A DNA stretch of 64,000 bases, from assembly GCA_049487715.1 (NCBI GenBank), contig CP150574.1, positions 248,001 through 312,000 of the forward strand, read 5' to 3'. Numbering within the stretch: the first letter of the stretch is position 1; each line of letters opens with the position of its first letter. Source of the stretch: Pycnococcus provasolii (Eukaryota; Chlorophyta; Pseudoscourfieldiophyceae; Pseudoscourfieldiales). Below the pieces are notes generated by a model. It did not search any database and was not told the origin of the DNA. It saw only the letters and a program-made list of their open reading frames with translations. The translations under genes were made by a program, and so were the position numbers. This document shows positions 37,111 to 47,113 of the stretch, one piece after another.

Positions 37111-38130
37111 ATGGAGGCGCGCGCACTCCTCCTCCTATCGCGCACGCTAGCACAAAACAACCTATACGCACAGCAGGGGCACGCGCGAACAATAGCCGCA
37201 TACGCATATGCCGTCGGTCAAGTGCCGTGTGCGTGCCAGCACGCACGGGGTCGTGACTCACTGCAATCAGGCGGGCGGGGAGGGAAAACAACACCCGCAC
37301 CTGCAGCACATAGCAGCGCACTCACACACGGAGCGTCCGTGAGAGCCAGGAGTGCCGCGCTGATCGCATGGCAAGGCACCAGCGCGCGAAGCTACGCCAC
37401 GAGCGCGACCGCGACGGAGGAGACGACGGAGGAGAAGCAAGCCACGTCGACGCAGCAAACACCTAACCGGGCAAAGATGTTCCGCGCTAAGCCCGTCTCT
37501 CTTGCCACGCAAACGGAACCGTGGCCTATGCTGCGCCCAGACGCGGAGAGCACGTGGTGGCGGCGTGCACTTCTCTTCGTTGGAGGGTACTACACGTCAG
37601 AAGGTCAGCGCATGCGCGCCGCAAGATCTCTCTTTCGCTCCGCGCTCGCGCAGGCGGAGGAACAAACGCTCGCTGATGGCGTCGGTGCCGACCTGGAGCG
37701 CTTCTACGAGCGGTATATGATGACTTCGCTTCATATCTGGATGCTCCTACGAAGACTGCAGAAGGAGGGCGACGATGGCAAGAAGGTTGGGCAGGAGTTG
37801 TACGACCTCTTCACGCACCACGTGGAGAAGGATGTGTACAACGAGGGCGTACAGGTGCGCGTCTCCAAGTGGCTCGCCGAAATCGAGAAGACGTTCTACG
37901 GAAGCTGTCTCGCGTATGACAAAGCACTTCGCGACGAAGCGACAGCAGACGCGGAGCTAGACAGGGCGCTCGCGCGCAATGTTTTCGGTGCCGAAGAGGA
38001 GGGCGGAGCAGGCTGGGGGAAATCTGCGCAGCATCTCACACGATACGTGCGACGCGAGTTGGCGTGTCTCGAGAAAACGCCCACGGAGGCCATCATGAAG
38101 GGTTGGATTCTCTTCTCGTCCGTGAAGTAA
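37111..38130 (+). CDS. CBP3: Ubiquinol-cytochrome c reductase assembly chaperone (CBP3/UQCC1)
   Basis: 339 residues from the ATG at 37111. The conserved core is 'FYERYMMTSLHIWMLLRRLQ', 'LYDLFTHHVEKDVYNEGVQV' and 'VSKWLAEIEKTFYGSCLAYD', the signature of the Cbp3/UQCC1 family. In mitochondria this family binds newly made cytochrome b with Cbp6 and starts assembly of complex III. The first roughly 110 residues are rich in Ala/Arg/Ser/Thr with few acids, consistent with a mitochondrial presequence plus spacer. TGTAA lies 14 bp past the stop. It shares its promoter with the G-patch gene. Confidence 0.9.
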   Translation: MEARALLLLSRTLAQNNLYAQQGHARTIAAYAYAVGQVPCACQHARGRDSLQSGGRGGKTTPAPAAHSSALTHGASVRARSAALIAWQGTSARSYATSATATEETTEEKQATSTQQTPNRAKMFRAKPVSLATQTEPWPMLRPDAESTWWRRALLFVGGYYTSEGQRMRAARSLFRSALAQAEEQTLADGVGADLERFYERYMMTSLHIWMLLRRLQKEGDDGKKVGQELYDLFTHHVEKDVYNEGVQVRVSKWLAEIEKTFYGSCLAYDKALRDEATADAELDRALARNVFGAEEEGGAGWGKSAQHLTRYVRRELACLEKTPTEAIMKGWILFSSVK

Positions 38131-38144
38131 GAACGAAAATCTTT

Positions 38145-38149
38145 TGTAA
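38145..38149 (+). terminator. TGTAA poly(A) signal, CBP3
   Basis: 14 bp past the stop codon. Confidence 0.5.
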
Positions 38150-38354
38150 TCACAAGTCAGTAAAATTGTGCCCAGCATCGACCATTTTTTACAGAGCATA
38201 CTAAAAAGAAAACACAAAAAAACACACACACAAAAGAAAAAGAAACAAGAATAAAAAAACAGAGAGTTGGCACGCATCATGCACATTCCTTATAATGATG
38301 CAGTGGTGGTGAGAGTTGCGGCAGTATGTTGCAGCGTCCGCACGATAGCGGCCC

Positions 38355-38467
38355 TCATGAAGGCCCGTGACCGTTGTCTTGTGCCGAATCGTCATCTTGC
38401 GCGTTCGCCTCACCCTCCTCGTCATCATTGTCGTCGTCGTCGCCGTCGTCGTCGTCGTCGTCAAGGT

Positions 38468-38498
<31 letters not shown>

Positions 38499-39467
38499 AG
38501 CATCATCGCTGCCACCTTTAATTGATGGGGACTTCTTCTCGACGTTGCCATCGTCGACATCCATCGACTTCAGCGACTGGCGACTTCGTGAATTCACGGG
38601 CACCGAGCCTAGTCCTGCCGCCGCCGCCGCAGCAGCAGCCGTCGCGAGCGCGACGGCTGCTGCGCCACTGTCCCCAGAGACGAGTTGTGCGTTTGCCTGT
38701 TGCAAAGCGTGGCACTTCTCACGAAGGTCGTTCACCTCCCTGCGTAGCCTATCATTTTCATCCGCAAGGTCGTCAACGCGACCACCAAGCTCCTCGCACT
38801 CAGCCTGCTTGCGCAGGCGGCTACGTCTTGCACTTTCTCGGTTGCTCTGCTTGCGCCGCTGGCGTTTCAACTCGCGCTCATCCTGTATCGACGCTAGGTC
38901 GACGCCGCTACTACCGCCGTGCGGTAAGCCAAGAGCGTTGCTCTCTGTGCCCGGTGCTGCATCCTTCGCCGGCGTTCCTTCCCTCATAGGTTGAGCCTTC
39001 GCCGAAGGTTCGGCCGCGTCCGCGCTCGATCGCCCCGCAGCAGCGCTCTGCTGCTGCGCGAGCGCAACGAGCGCCGCCGGGTTTGGCGGCGCTACCGCGG
39101 TGTTGTAAAGTTGTGGTGGTAAGCCCGGGGCACTCAACCCGTGACCTGCGGCGGCATAGTGAGCCAATAAGGCTTGTTGCGCGGATGCTGATGCGGCCGC
39201 AGCAGCGTACTGGTTATTTGCATATTGCAAGCCGGCGGCAATCTGCGCGTTGTATGTTGCCTGCATGATAGCCGCCGCTGCCGCCGCCTGGTTATTGTAT
39301 GCCAAGCCATCCGGCTGTGGCTGGCCTGCCACCATGCCACCGTCGTTCAGACCAGACGCGTTGCTCGTCGCGCCTGCGTTTGGGCTGGGTGTGTCACGGT
39401 GGTGCACCGCGTCTGCGCTTCCCTCGTCAGGGGCACGGGCCACTTTAGATGCCGATTGGGACGCCAT
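38355..39467 (-). CDS. G-box-binding-factor-like bZIP transcription factor
   Basis: 370 residues. The bZIP is at about 200-262. The basic region '[20 protein letters not shown]' is nearly identical to plant group G bZIPs (GBF1 type), which bind CACGTG boxes in light- and stress-regulated promoters. The zipper has Leu at heptad positions ('[20 protein letters not shown]'). The N-terminus is rich in Ala, Gln, Asn and Pro, as in the proline-rich region of GBFs but more repetitive. The C-terminal 60 residues are mostly Asp, encoded by a (GTC)n-type trinucleotide repeat at about 38428-38500, which plant GBFs lack. The ATG at 39467 is well placed. Confidence 0.9.
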
Positions 39468-40457
39468 ACAGCATGCAGTTGCAGCGACACCGCAGGGGGG
39501 CGATGGTTGGTTGGTTGGTCCAGGTCCGCTCCCGTCTCAGGCGAATAAAGGCCGTGCCCTGCACCCAACCTTACACCTAGTGCGGGTGCTTGCCGCACGC
39601 GCACGTCGTCGAGCGTGAGTGCGAGGGTCGTGAGGCACACGCGATTGCCGTCGCCGGCGCGTGCCCGTTTGCGTTTAGGTGACTGGCGTGCAGTCGTTTG
39701 GTGTGCGGCGTGGGGCTCGTCCGTTCTCGTCCGTTCTTTTTCCGGGGGTATTTCTGCTCCAGTCTGGATCCACACGCACGGCCACTAAAGTTCCCGTGGG
39801 ACGGGCGCGAGCAGCGGCGCGGCGAGAACCGGCGTCGCACGCGCGAGCTCGAGGTGCGGGGGGGGAGGAGCGGGCGCGCAAACGGGGCGGCACAACGCAG
39901 ACGGGGCGATTTCTGCAATTATGACCAGAGTTCAAGTCGAGAGCATTCCCGTCATGTGAATGGCGCGGTGCAACAACACGTGATTTTACGGTGCATTTGC
40001 AGATTAATTGTCAGGTTTGATCCCGCGTTTCTTGCATCGTTTTGCGCCTGATGCGTGCGATCTTCCAACGCGTTCACCTTGCCCTTGGCCCTTGCACCGC
40101 CACCGGGCGCGCGATGCGTGTGATGTGTGATAGTGGGCAAGAGGCATTCCTGCCCATTTGCCCATGGCGGAGGCCGGAGGGGCGGGGAGCCCACTCGACG
40201 CACGCCAAAGCAGTCACACTCGTCACTCGCTGGGGTAGGAAGGAGTGCGCCCATAGGAGACCACCCGCAGCCTCTACCAGCCATTCGTTAGGTGCCAAGG
40301 CCCCGATATTCTTTCTATTCGACCCAAGCGGGAAACCCAACCCCGAACTCGAACTCAATCCAGGGAAACCCGAACGAGATATCATAGTCTAGGGGTTTGA
40401 TTCCGTTTCCGTCGTCCCCCTGCACCTGCGCCGCCGGTTAACCTGTTTTGCTGCGCC
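39468..40457. promoter_or_regulatory. Divergent promoter region, GBF-like / UFL1
   Basis: 990 bp without a supported gene. It contains a GGTT-repeat (about 39503-39515) and AACCCCGAA at 40339-40347 (TTCGGGGTT on the minus strand), 110 bp before the UFL1 ATG. TAGGGGTTTG lies at 40391. Confidence 0.45.
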
Positions 40458-41810
40458 ATGTCGGACCTCGCTTCGTTGCTGAGCGAGCTCGCCGCCGTCC
40501 AGTCCGTGAAGTCCAAAATAAGGCTGAGTGAAAGGAACGTCGTCGACGTCGTCGCCAAACTCAAGGAACTCAACTACATAGACGGAACGTCCCTGCTTAC
40601 CACCAACCTGCACGGCGTGCGCGCGTTCGTCACCAAACAGTGCCTCAAACGAGAAATCGTCGACATGCTTTCAGGAGACGTGTTCAACGGACGATGCTCG
40701 ATGATTGCGCTCGCGGGCGCACTTGGCGTTGAACTTGTGCATATCGAAGAGCAGTCGCGCGCGCTTACGCAGGAGGGAACGATAATGATGGTCGCTGGTG
40801 ACATGATCTCAGATCGGTACTTCGAAACGGCGGCGGAGGAGGTGGCGGACGAGCTCAACGAGGCGGGCAGGCTTGGAGTCGCGGAGATAGCCAAAAGGCT
40901 CGGTCTTCCAGCGGACGTTGTTGCTAAGCACGTTACACCGCGTGTTGCCGACGCCACGCATTCAACGGCGCGCATCGTCGTTGAGGGAGGCACGCTGTAC
41001 ACTGACGCGCACGCAAAGCGCGTCGATGCCGCGCTCAGGGGCGCGTTGCGCGCCGCCGTCGCGCCGGTGGAAGTCATGGAACTCGCCAAGGCGAGCAGAG
41101 TCGTCGATAAGTCTGCGTCCGACGCCGAGCGCGCTCTCGTCGCCGCCGCCGCTCAGCGTGCCGTAAACGAGAGGTGGGCGAACGGTTCGCTAAAGGGTGG
41201 AGGGCGTTGGGCACCCGACCTCTTCGAAGCGGCGCGAGAAGACGGTGCAAAAGCTTTGTTTGCCGCTGCGGGAGCTGCCTGCTACGAAGATGTGAAAAGA
41301 CTTGGGGCACCTGATCCCGCAGCCCTGCTCGCTACTCTCTTCCCAAACGCCACCGCATACGAGCACTGCCGAGTAGGTGCGACCGCCGTGGACGTCTACG
41401 ATGCGAGCGTCACTGCCGCACTCAGGGCTGATGGCGCCGTCGACGCTGCAATGCACCTCCCGAATGGAATTCACGCCCTGGACGCCGGTGCGGTTTTGCT
41501 CAACACGACGGTGGCCAAGTCTTCCGTAAAGGAGGGCGCTCTCGTAGGAGTGGGCGCGGAAGGAACGTGTATCGTAAGCAAGGAACTCGTGGACGCATGC
41601 ACCGCGACAGTGGTCGCACTTGCACAGCGACTTGCGCGCGAGCAGCTTGAGGCCGCAGCCGCAGCGGTATCTGCCGATGCGACTTCGGGAAAGCCCGCGG
41701 AAACTGGCGCGAAATCGTCTGCATCCAAGTCGGCAGCCAAAAAGATCGAGCAGGATGATGATGATGATTGGAACGTTGGTCCTAAGAAAGGTAAGGGCAA
41801 GAAAGGAAAA

Positions 41811-41853
<43 letters not shown>

Positions 41854-42941
41854 GCAGCAAGGGCACCTCAGGCCCAAAACGGTCGTCCACGGCGGAGCCG
41901 AGCGCCAGCGCAAGAAATCCACCCTCGCTCACGGAGATCTGTGCTCATATCGTTACCGAGCATCCCGTGCTCGACGGATTGGGCGATGATGGCGATGATT
42001 TGACCAACACCGCTGCTGCCGTAGCTAAGTACGTGTTTCCCACGGCACGTGAAGCTCACTCTGCAGCGCTTGCATCAGCACTTACGGCGGAGGCAGAGGC
42101 TCGAAAGACGAGGCGGACGGCGCTGCTCAACGCAGCTCAAGGTGGGGCGGAAATGTTGCGCCCTCTGCTCCGTGGCGCATCATGTCTTGCAGATGCCGAT
42201 GCGGGCGGCGATGCCACTGCTGCCGCGTCAAGCCGTCGTCTGGCGTCGAACGGAACAGGGTCTCAAGTAGTGGATGCACTCCTGCGCGTGATGTGCCTCG
42301 ACGCTCGCACCGGTCCTGAAGAGTCGCCGTCGGCGTCTACGTCAGCCACACCCACCGCTACCACCACGCTCTCCGCCGCAGATCGGAAGGCTGCTGTCGC
42401 CAGCCTCGAGCGCGTGGCACGCTACGATAGCAGCGTTGCCGGTCCAGCGGTGGCTGCGAGTGCTCTCGTCGAATTGCTCGGCCGTGGCGGCGGAGATGTT
42501 GTGGTGGACGAAAAGGACGACGCGCTCGTGCGTGCTATTGACGAAGCGGCGGAACAGTGTGGCCTTCGCCTGCGCTGGCCAGATCGCAAGGCTGAGAAAG
42601 CGATGGCAGCTAAGCAGGCGTCTGCACTATCCGAAGCGCTGCAAAAGTGTGTAGATGCTCACATCAGCGGAGCCAAGCCCACCATGAAGCCCGATGACGC
42701 ACTTGTCGCGCTTCTTGGAATATACTACGCGACAAAGCTCGGAAGGTGCGTGCTGTTGCCCGGGAAAGCTGTGACGGGCGCCGTGGCACGTTTGCGCGGT
42801 TCGCTCGATGATGATGCGTATGCCGCTCTCGAAACATTTCACGCAATAGTTACGGCGGCGCTTAGGGATGGCTCGGATGTGGACGAGTCACGGGCTGCGC
42901 TTTACGATAAATTACAGGAGGCTTTAGCGTTTGCAGTGTAG
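40458..42941 (+). CDS. UFL1: E3 UFM1-protein ligase 1
   Basis: 827 residues. The N-terminal half has the UFL1 landmarks: 'RLSERNVVDVVAKLKELNYI', 'LTQEGTIMMVAGDMISDRYF' and 'AEEVADELNEAGRLGVAEIAK'. These are the winged-helix units that scaffold UFMylation with UFC1. UFL1 transfers UFM1 to ribosomal protein uL24 and other targets at the ER, so this predicts a UFMylation pathway in the organism. A Lys/Gly-rich linker with 14 or more consecutive Gly, from a (GGC)n repeat at about 41811-41850, separates the two halves. The C-terminal half is helical. The ATG at 40458 begins MSDLASLL, close to the family N-terminus. Confidence 0.9.
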
Positions 42942-43027
42942 TTGCTAGAATTGCTCATCCAGTAATTGAATGTAGTTTTATTCTTTGTTCTAATAGGGCG
43001 ATTATCGGAAGACCAAAACGCAGGTCA

Positions 43028-43032
43028 TTACA
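43028..43032 (-). terminator. TGTAA poly(A) signal for the KSxLE-repeat gene
   Basis: TTACA on the plus strand, 35 bp past the minus-strand stop at 43068. Confidence 0.45.
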
Positions 43033-43067
43033 AAAATGGTAGACCCCAAAGTGCTTGAAAACAGTGC

Positions 43068-45170
43068 TTAGAGCCCGCGTCGGAAGAGGTTTCCTCCTCT
43101 ACCACGATTCGGTTGAGCATTTTCCACTGCAGCACGCTGCCACGCCTCCTTCTCTCTCTCCAGGTCTGTCTTCCTTATGGGCTGCGAGCCCAGCGGCTCC
43201 AAGTGTTGCTCCCATTCTGCCATCATGCGGCTGTTTGGGCTGAGTTTCTTCTTTTTTGAATAATCCATGCGATTCGTATTCTCCTTCATGCGCTCTAGCG
43301 CACTTTTGGGTCGCACCAAACCCCAGTCCGAGTTACCCGCTCCAGACCCCGGCTGTGCGCCCGGCGTTCTGGGTGGGGTCCGTGGCAGCTCCTTCGCATT
43401 CTCCTTCATGCGCTCGAGCGCGCTCTTGTGCCTCACTGATACCTCGGCAAGACCGGCTCCCCAGTCACCAAGATCTACGGCACTGATGCGTGTGGTCGCT
43501 CGTGGGGAACGCTTCTTTGCAGATGCGTTTGCTGCGATAGCCTGCTCCTTTTCGATTTCTAGGCGGCTCTTGCGAATTGTCAAGTCCATGCCGTTTCCAT
43601 CCCACTCTGTAGCGTGCTGCACTTTGGCGCTGTGTGGACGCTTTGTGTGCTGAGATCGCTGATCTCCTGCCGAAGCTGCCTTCGCTACCGCCACATCTTG
43701 CTCAAGCTTGCTCATGTGCGTTGGAAGTGAACTGAGAAACGTGCCGCCGAAGATATCGGCTTTGGATTTCGGCTTAGGCGATCTCTTCTGTCCTCGTGAA
43801 TCATCACGTTTCGCAGCCTCAACGACCTGCTCAAGCCCGCTTTTGTGCACCACAAGAACATTGCTAAGAGATTCCTCTGTCGATTCATGGCTCGTCCGGA
43901 AGATGGACGGCTTGGCAGATTTAGGCCGAGGCATATTCTTTGATGCATCCCGTTGGGCGATTTCTAGCTTCGACATTCGAGAGGTTAGACTGCGCTCAAG
44001 GCTGTCCCCAAAGATGTTATCGTGGTTCTGTTTGTCGGATGGTGCCTTACGTGGCACCTTTTCCGCGATGAAGAGAGCACGGTCGATTTCGAGCTTGCTC
44101 ATTTTTGGGGCAATAGACAGTTCGCCGCGATCTTGAACCTGTGCTTCGATCCTGCGCTCCATAAACGTCTTGCCCTGCTTGCCTCGCGGAATGAATTGCT
44201 TAATTGGCGAGGAAAACGTTTCATCCTTGTCTTCATCCGGATATGCGCCATCCTCGTCTGGGTCAAGCTCTACGCGGTGACTGTGCACTTCAATCTCTTC
44301 CACAGGCGGTGGAAGCGTTGCCTGCGGAGTTGTCGGCATGGCCTTGTCATCTTCGTTCATTTCGCTCGTGCTTGGCGATACTTCCGATCTGTCCTTAGGC
44401 TCCAATGGTGAGGACGTTGTCTGCTCGTGCTGCTGCGGCCGTTCTTCCTCTTGCACGGCGCTGTCGTCGCCGTCGTCCATGCCCGCGGTGAACGCCACAG
44501 GCTTCTTCACGCTCGAGACCGGCGTAGGCTCGGCCGGCGGCTCGTCGCCGTCGTCCATGCCCGCGGTGAACGCCACAGGCTTCTTCACGCTCGAGACCGG
44601 CGTAGGCTCGGCCGGCGGCTCGTCGCCGTCGTCCATGCCCGCGGTGAACGCCACAGGCTTCTTCACGCTCGAGACCGGCGTAGGCTCGGCCGGCGGCTCG
44701 TCGCCGTCGTCCATGCCCGCGGTGAACGCCACAGGCTTCTTCACGCTCGAGACCGGCGTAGGCTCGGCCGGCGGCTCGTCGCCGTCGTCCATGCCCGCGG
44801 TGAACGCCACAGGCTTCTTCACGCTCGAGACCGGCGTAGGCTCGGCCGGCGGCTCGTCGCCGTCGTCCATGCCCGCGGTGAACGCCACAGGCTTCTTCAC
44901 GCTCGAGACCGGCGTAGGCTCGGCCGGCGGCTCGTCGCCGTCGTCCATGCCCGCGGTGAACGCCACAGGCTTCTTCACGCTCGAGACCGGCGTAGGCTCG
45001 GCCGGCGGCTCGTCGCCGTCGTCCATGCCCGCGGTGAACGCCACAGGCTTCTTCACGCTCGAGACCGGCGTAGGCTCTTCCGGGACGTGCCCATGCGTAC
45101 TTTGTGCTTGCTCCTCCTGTTCGGGTTCCTCCGTTTGCTGTAGCGCTCTCTGCCGACGCGTGGCGACCAT
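43068..45170 (-). CDS. Two-class repeat protein (26-residue tandem repeats plus KSxLE repeats), function unknown
   Basis: 700 residues from the ATG at 45170. Residues about 32-240 are eight copies of a 26-residue unit (core PTPVSSVKKPVAFTAGMD, then DGDEPPAE) that are identical at DNA level. The C-terminal half (about 360-690) holds eight degenerate copies of an [M/K]-[S/T]-x-LE motif followed by a charged helix: MSKLEIDRA, MSKLEIAQR, KSGLEQVVE, MSKLEQDVA, KSRLEIEKE, KSALERMKE twice, KTDLEREKE. Spacing is about 25-55 residues with basic Ser-Pro linkers. The layout resembles microtubule-associated repeat proteins, but I recognise no named family. There is no signal peptide or membrane span. Confidence 0.7.
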   Translation of the reverse strand: MVATRRQRALQQTEEPEQEEQAQSTHGHVPEEPTPVSSVKKPVAFTAGMDDGDEPPAEPTPVSSVKKPVAFTAGMDDGDEPPAEPTPVSSVKKPVAFTAGMDDGDEPPAEPTPVSSVKKPVAFTAGMDDGDEPPAEPTPVSSVKKPVAFTAGMDDGDEPPAEPTPVSSVKKPVAFTAGMDDGDEPPAEPTPVSSVKKPVAFTAGMDDGDEPPAEPTPVSSVKKPVAFTAGMDDGDDSAVQEEERPQQHEQTTSSPLEPKDRSEVSPSTSEMNEDDKAMPTTPQATLPPPVEEIEVHSHRVELDPDEDGAYPDEDKDETFSSPIKQFIPRGKQGKTFMERRIEAQVQDRGELSIAPKMSKLEIDRALFIAEKVPRKAPSDKQNHDNIFGDSLERSLTSRMSKLEIAQRDASKNMPRPKSAKPSIFRTSHESTEESLSNVLVVHKSGLEQVVEAAKRDDSRGQKRSPKPKSKADIFGGTFLSSLPTHMSKLEQDVAVAKAASAGDQRSQHTKRPHSAKVQHATEWDGNGMDLTIRKSRLEIEKEQAIAANASAKKRSPRATTRISAVDLGDWGAGLAEVSVRHKSALERMKENAKELPRTPPRTPGAQPGSGAGNSDWGLVRPKSALERMKENTNRMDYSKKKKLSPNSRMMAEWEQHLEPLGSQPIRKTDLEREKEAWQRAAVENAQPNRGRGGNLFRRGL
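44464..45077. repeat. 78-bp tandem repeat array, about 7.9 copies
   Basis: In-frame coding minisatellite with period 78 bp (26 codons). Copies look identical by eye, implying recent expansion or homogenisation. Because 78 is a multiple of three, several frames on both strands stay open across it. Confidence 0.97.
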
Positions 45171-45425
45171 CGAGATGTACCAAGCGAAAGGATCGTAACT
45201 GAGTTAAGTGTGCGTGCACTTGCCGAATGTGCGTGGTTAAGGCGTTAAGAGTGAGTGCAAGGGTCCCCGCGTCACAGGGGACAGGGCCTCGAGGGGAGGG
45301 GAGGGGGCGGAAACAGAAAGAGGGAAGGGTGTCACACGGAGCCTCCTTCCCCTCCTTCCCTTTCTTAGGGGCGGGGAGAAGGACAGGAAACTAACAACGA
45401 CCTTCCCCTGCGGCCCCCCTCACTC

Positions 45426-46850
45426 ATGTCTAGCGCTCCGGTGCATGTCGGCGCCTCCCTGACCGAGTGCGCAGCCGTCGCGCACGCGTTCGCCTGCGCC
45501 CTCCTGCTGGCGTCGCCTTCTCGTCCTCTCAGGCTCGTCGCCTTAGCCGCCGTATCCGCACTGCTGTGCTTCGGAACAGCATGGGCACGGCTCGGGCTCG
45601 GAGACGGACACGCGCAGGCAGGCGGGGAAGACAAAAGTCTGTCATATCCTAGCTCATGGCGGGCAGCGTGGCGAACAAGCGGCGTCGTCACCGCAACTCA
45701 GCTCATGTGGACAGTTGCCGCGCCTGTTCTTACGCACAAGTACCTGGAGGCGTCGGCGCGCAAACGTGGAGTCAAAACAACCGCAAACGACGACGACCAA
45801 CTACTCAGAAGGGCAATCACCATGCAGAGGGCGGCGATGGTCGTACTCACGTGCGCGTGCATACACGCCGTAGACTACGAGACGGTGTTCCCGCCGTCTT
45901 TCCATAAGGCGACGGCGTACGGCGCAGGACTCATGGACGTGGGGTCAGGCTCGTTTGTGTTCGCAGCTGGGCTTGTATCCGCAAGGAGGACGAGCAGTCT
46001 TCACAAGGCGGTCGTGTGTATAGCGCTTGGTGCGGGAAGGTGCGCACTTGTGCGATTGTCGAACTACGCAGTACCTCCAGAGGAGTATGGACGTGACTGG
46101 AACTTCTTCTTCACGCTCGCGGGATTGCACGTCATCAAAGACCTCCTCGCGTTCGTGCCACCCGCCGTCGCAGCGACGACTACGATGGCTCTGCATGAGG
46201 TGGTCTTTTTGCGACTTGCCAACGGGTATGAGTACGTGCATCGAGACCCTAGCGTCGAGATGACGCTTGGTGGAACAACGACATGGTGGGCGTGGCTCGG
46301 TATTGCACCTTCGCCACCAGCGTCGCCATCCAACGTGTTCCACGGCGTGATCGTGCCAGAGCTAGTGCACGCGAACAAGGAAGGGCTGGGATCTCTGCTC
46401 GGTTATGCGTCGCTCTACTTCGCCGCCGTCGCTCTTGGGCGCGCGTGCCGTAGCTGGGAAATACAAGGACGCCATGTGGTACACCGCCTTTTGATGCTAA
46501 CGGTTATGTGCTACAGTGCTGTGGTTGCGCTTGGTGGCGCTCAGGCTGTGTCACGGCGCTCGTGCAATTTGCAGTACGTGCTCTGGATGATCGCCTACAA
46601 CGCTGGCGTGCTTGCAATGTTTCGCGCATCTGCGCCGCACCTCGCGCCTCGCAAGCGTGGCGATATCTATGACATCGTGAATCGGCACATGCTGAGCACG
46701 TTTCTCGTCGCCAATCTTCTCACGGGCGCGGCGAAGTTGTCTGGTATCGCCTCGGACGCTCGTGATTTACCATTTGCGCTCTTCGGCACAACTGTGTACA
46801 TGGGGTTGGTTTTGGGTACAATTCTCCTTCTTCCAGGGCCGAGTTTGTGA
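45426..46850 (+). CDS. PIGW: GPI inositol acyltransferase (PIGW/GWT1)
   Basis: 474 residues, strongly hydrophobic with about 10-13 membrane spans. The conserved stretches are 'DVGSGSFVFAAGLVSAR', 'YGRDWNFFFTLAGLHVIKD', 'HANKEGLGSLLGYASLYFAA', 'CNLQYVLWMIAYN' and 'FLVANLLTGAAKLS'. All belong to the PIG-W/Gwt1 family. The enzyme adds an acyl chain to the inositol of glucosaminyl-phosphatidylinositol in the ER, an early GPI-anchor step. The ATG at 45426 is the first in frame. TGTAA lies 17 bp past the stop. It shares a 255-bp divergent promoter with the KSxLE-repeat gene. Confidence 0.93.
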   Translation: MSSAPVHVGASLTECAAVAHAFACALLLASPSRPLRLVALAAVSALLCFGTAWARLGLGDGHAQAGGEDKSLSYPSSWRAAWRTSGVVTATQLMWTVAAPVLTHKYLEASARKRGVKTTANDDDQLLRRAITMQRAAMVVLTCACIHAVDYETVFPPSFHKATAYGAGLMDVGSGSFVFAAGLVSARRTSSLHKAVVCIALGAGRCALVRLSNYAVPPEEYGRDWNFFFTLAGLHVIKDLLAFVPPAVAATTTMALHEVVFLRLANGYEYVHRDPSVEMTLGGTTTWWAWLGIAPSPPASPSNVFHGVIVPELVHANKEGLGSLLGYASLYFAAVALGRACRSWEIQGRHVVHRLLMLTVMCYSAVVALGGAQAVSRRSCNLQYVLWMIAYNAGVLAMFRASAPHLAPRKRGDIYDIVNRHMLSTFLVANLLTGAAKLSGIASDARDLPFALFGTTVYMGLVLGTILLLPGPSL

Positions 46851-46867
46851 TGATATGATCCATGTAT

Positions 46868-46872
46868 TGTAA
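46868..46872 (+). terminator. TGTAA poly(A) signal, PIGW
   Basis: 17 bp past the stop codon. Confidence 0.5.
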
Positions 46873-47013
46873 CTGTGTTATGTATTAATTTCTTTAAAAG
46901 GTACATGCTGTGACGAGCCGCCGCCGTAACTTCGTTCCATCGAACCTTAAGGTCGCTTCTGACGACCCAAATGAAAGGCTATTAGACTATGGCACTTGTT
47001 GCAGTTCCGGTAA

Positions 47014-47037
47014 GTTAGGGTTTCTGTTAGGGTTAAG
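47014..47037 (+). promoter_or_regulatory. Telobox-like pair GTTAGGGTTTCTGTTAGGGTTAAG
   Basis: Two TTAGGGTT units 76-100 bp before the bL27m ATG. In plants such boxes mark promoters of ribosomal-protein genes. A possible splice donor (CCG|GTAAGT) just upstream leaves room for a 5' UTR intron. Confidence 0.55.
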
Positions 47038-47113
47038 ATTGGTCCCTGCCCAGCCCCCTTCCCTCCTCCTCCACCTTCCTCCTCCCCCCTCCTCACTCTC
47101 TCCTCCGCGAACG

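Noticed and set aside
39250-40051. Open frames in the GBF/UFL1 divergent region
   Set aside because: Overlap each other on both strands, low-complexity Arg/Ala translation, no domain.
44464-45077. CRISPR-like regular repeat
   Set aside because: Direct tandem coding repeats without unique spacers, in a eukaryotic gene.
44338-45219. Long open frames in other phases over the 78-bp repeat array
   Set aside because: The repeat period is a multiple of three, so any stop-free phase stays open. Only the minus-strand frame continues into the non-repeat KSxLE region.
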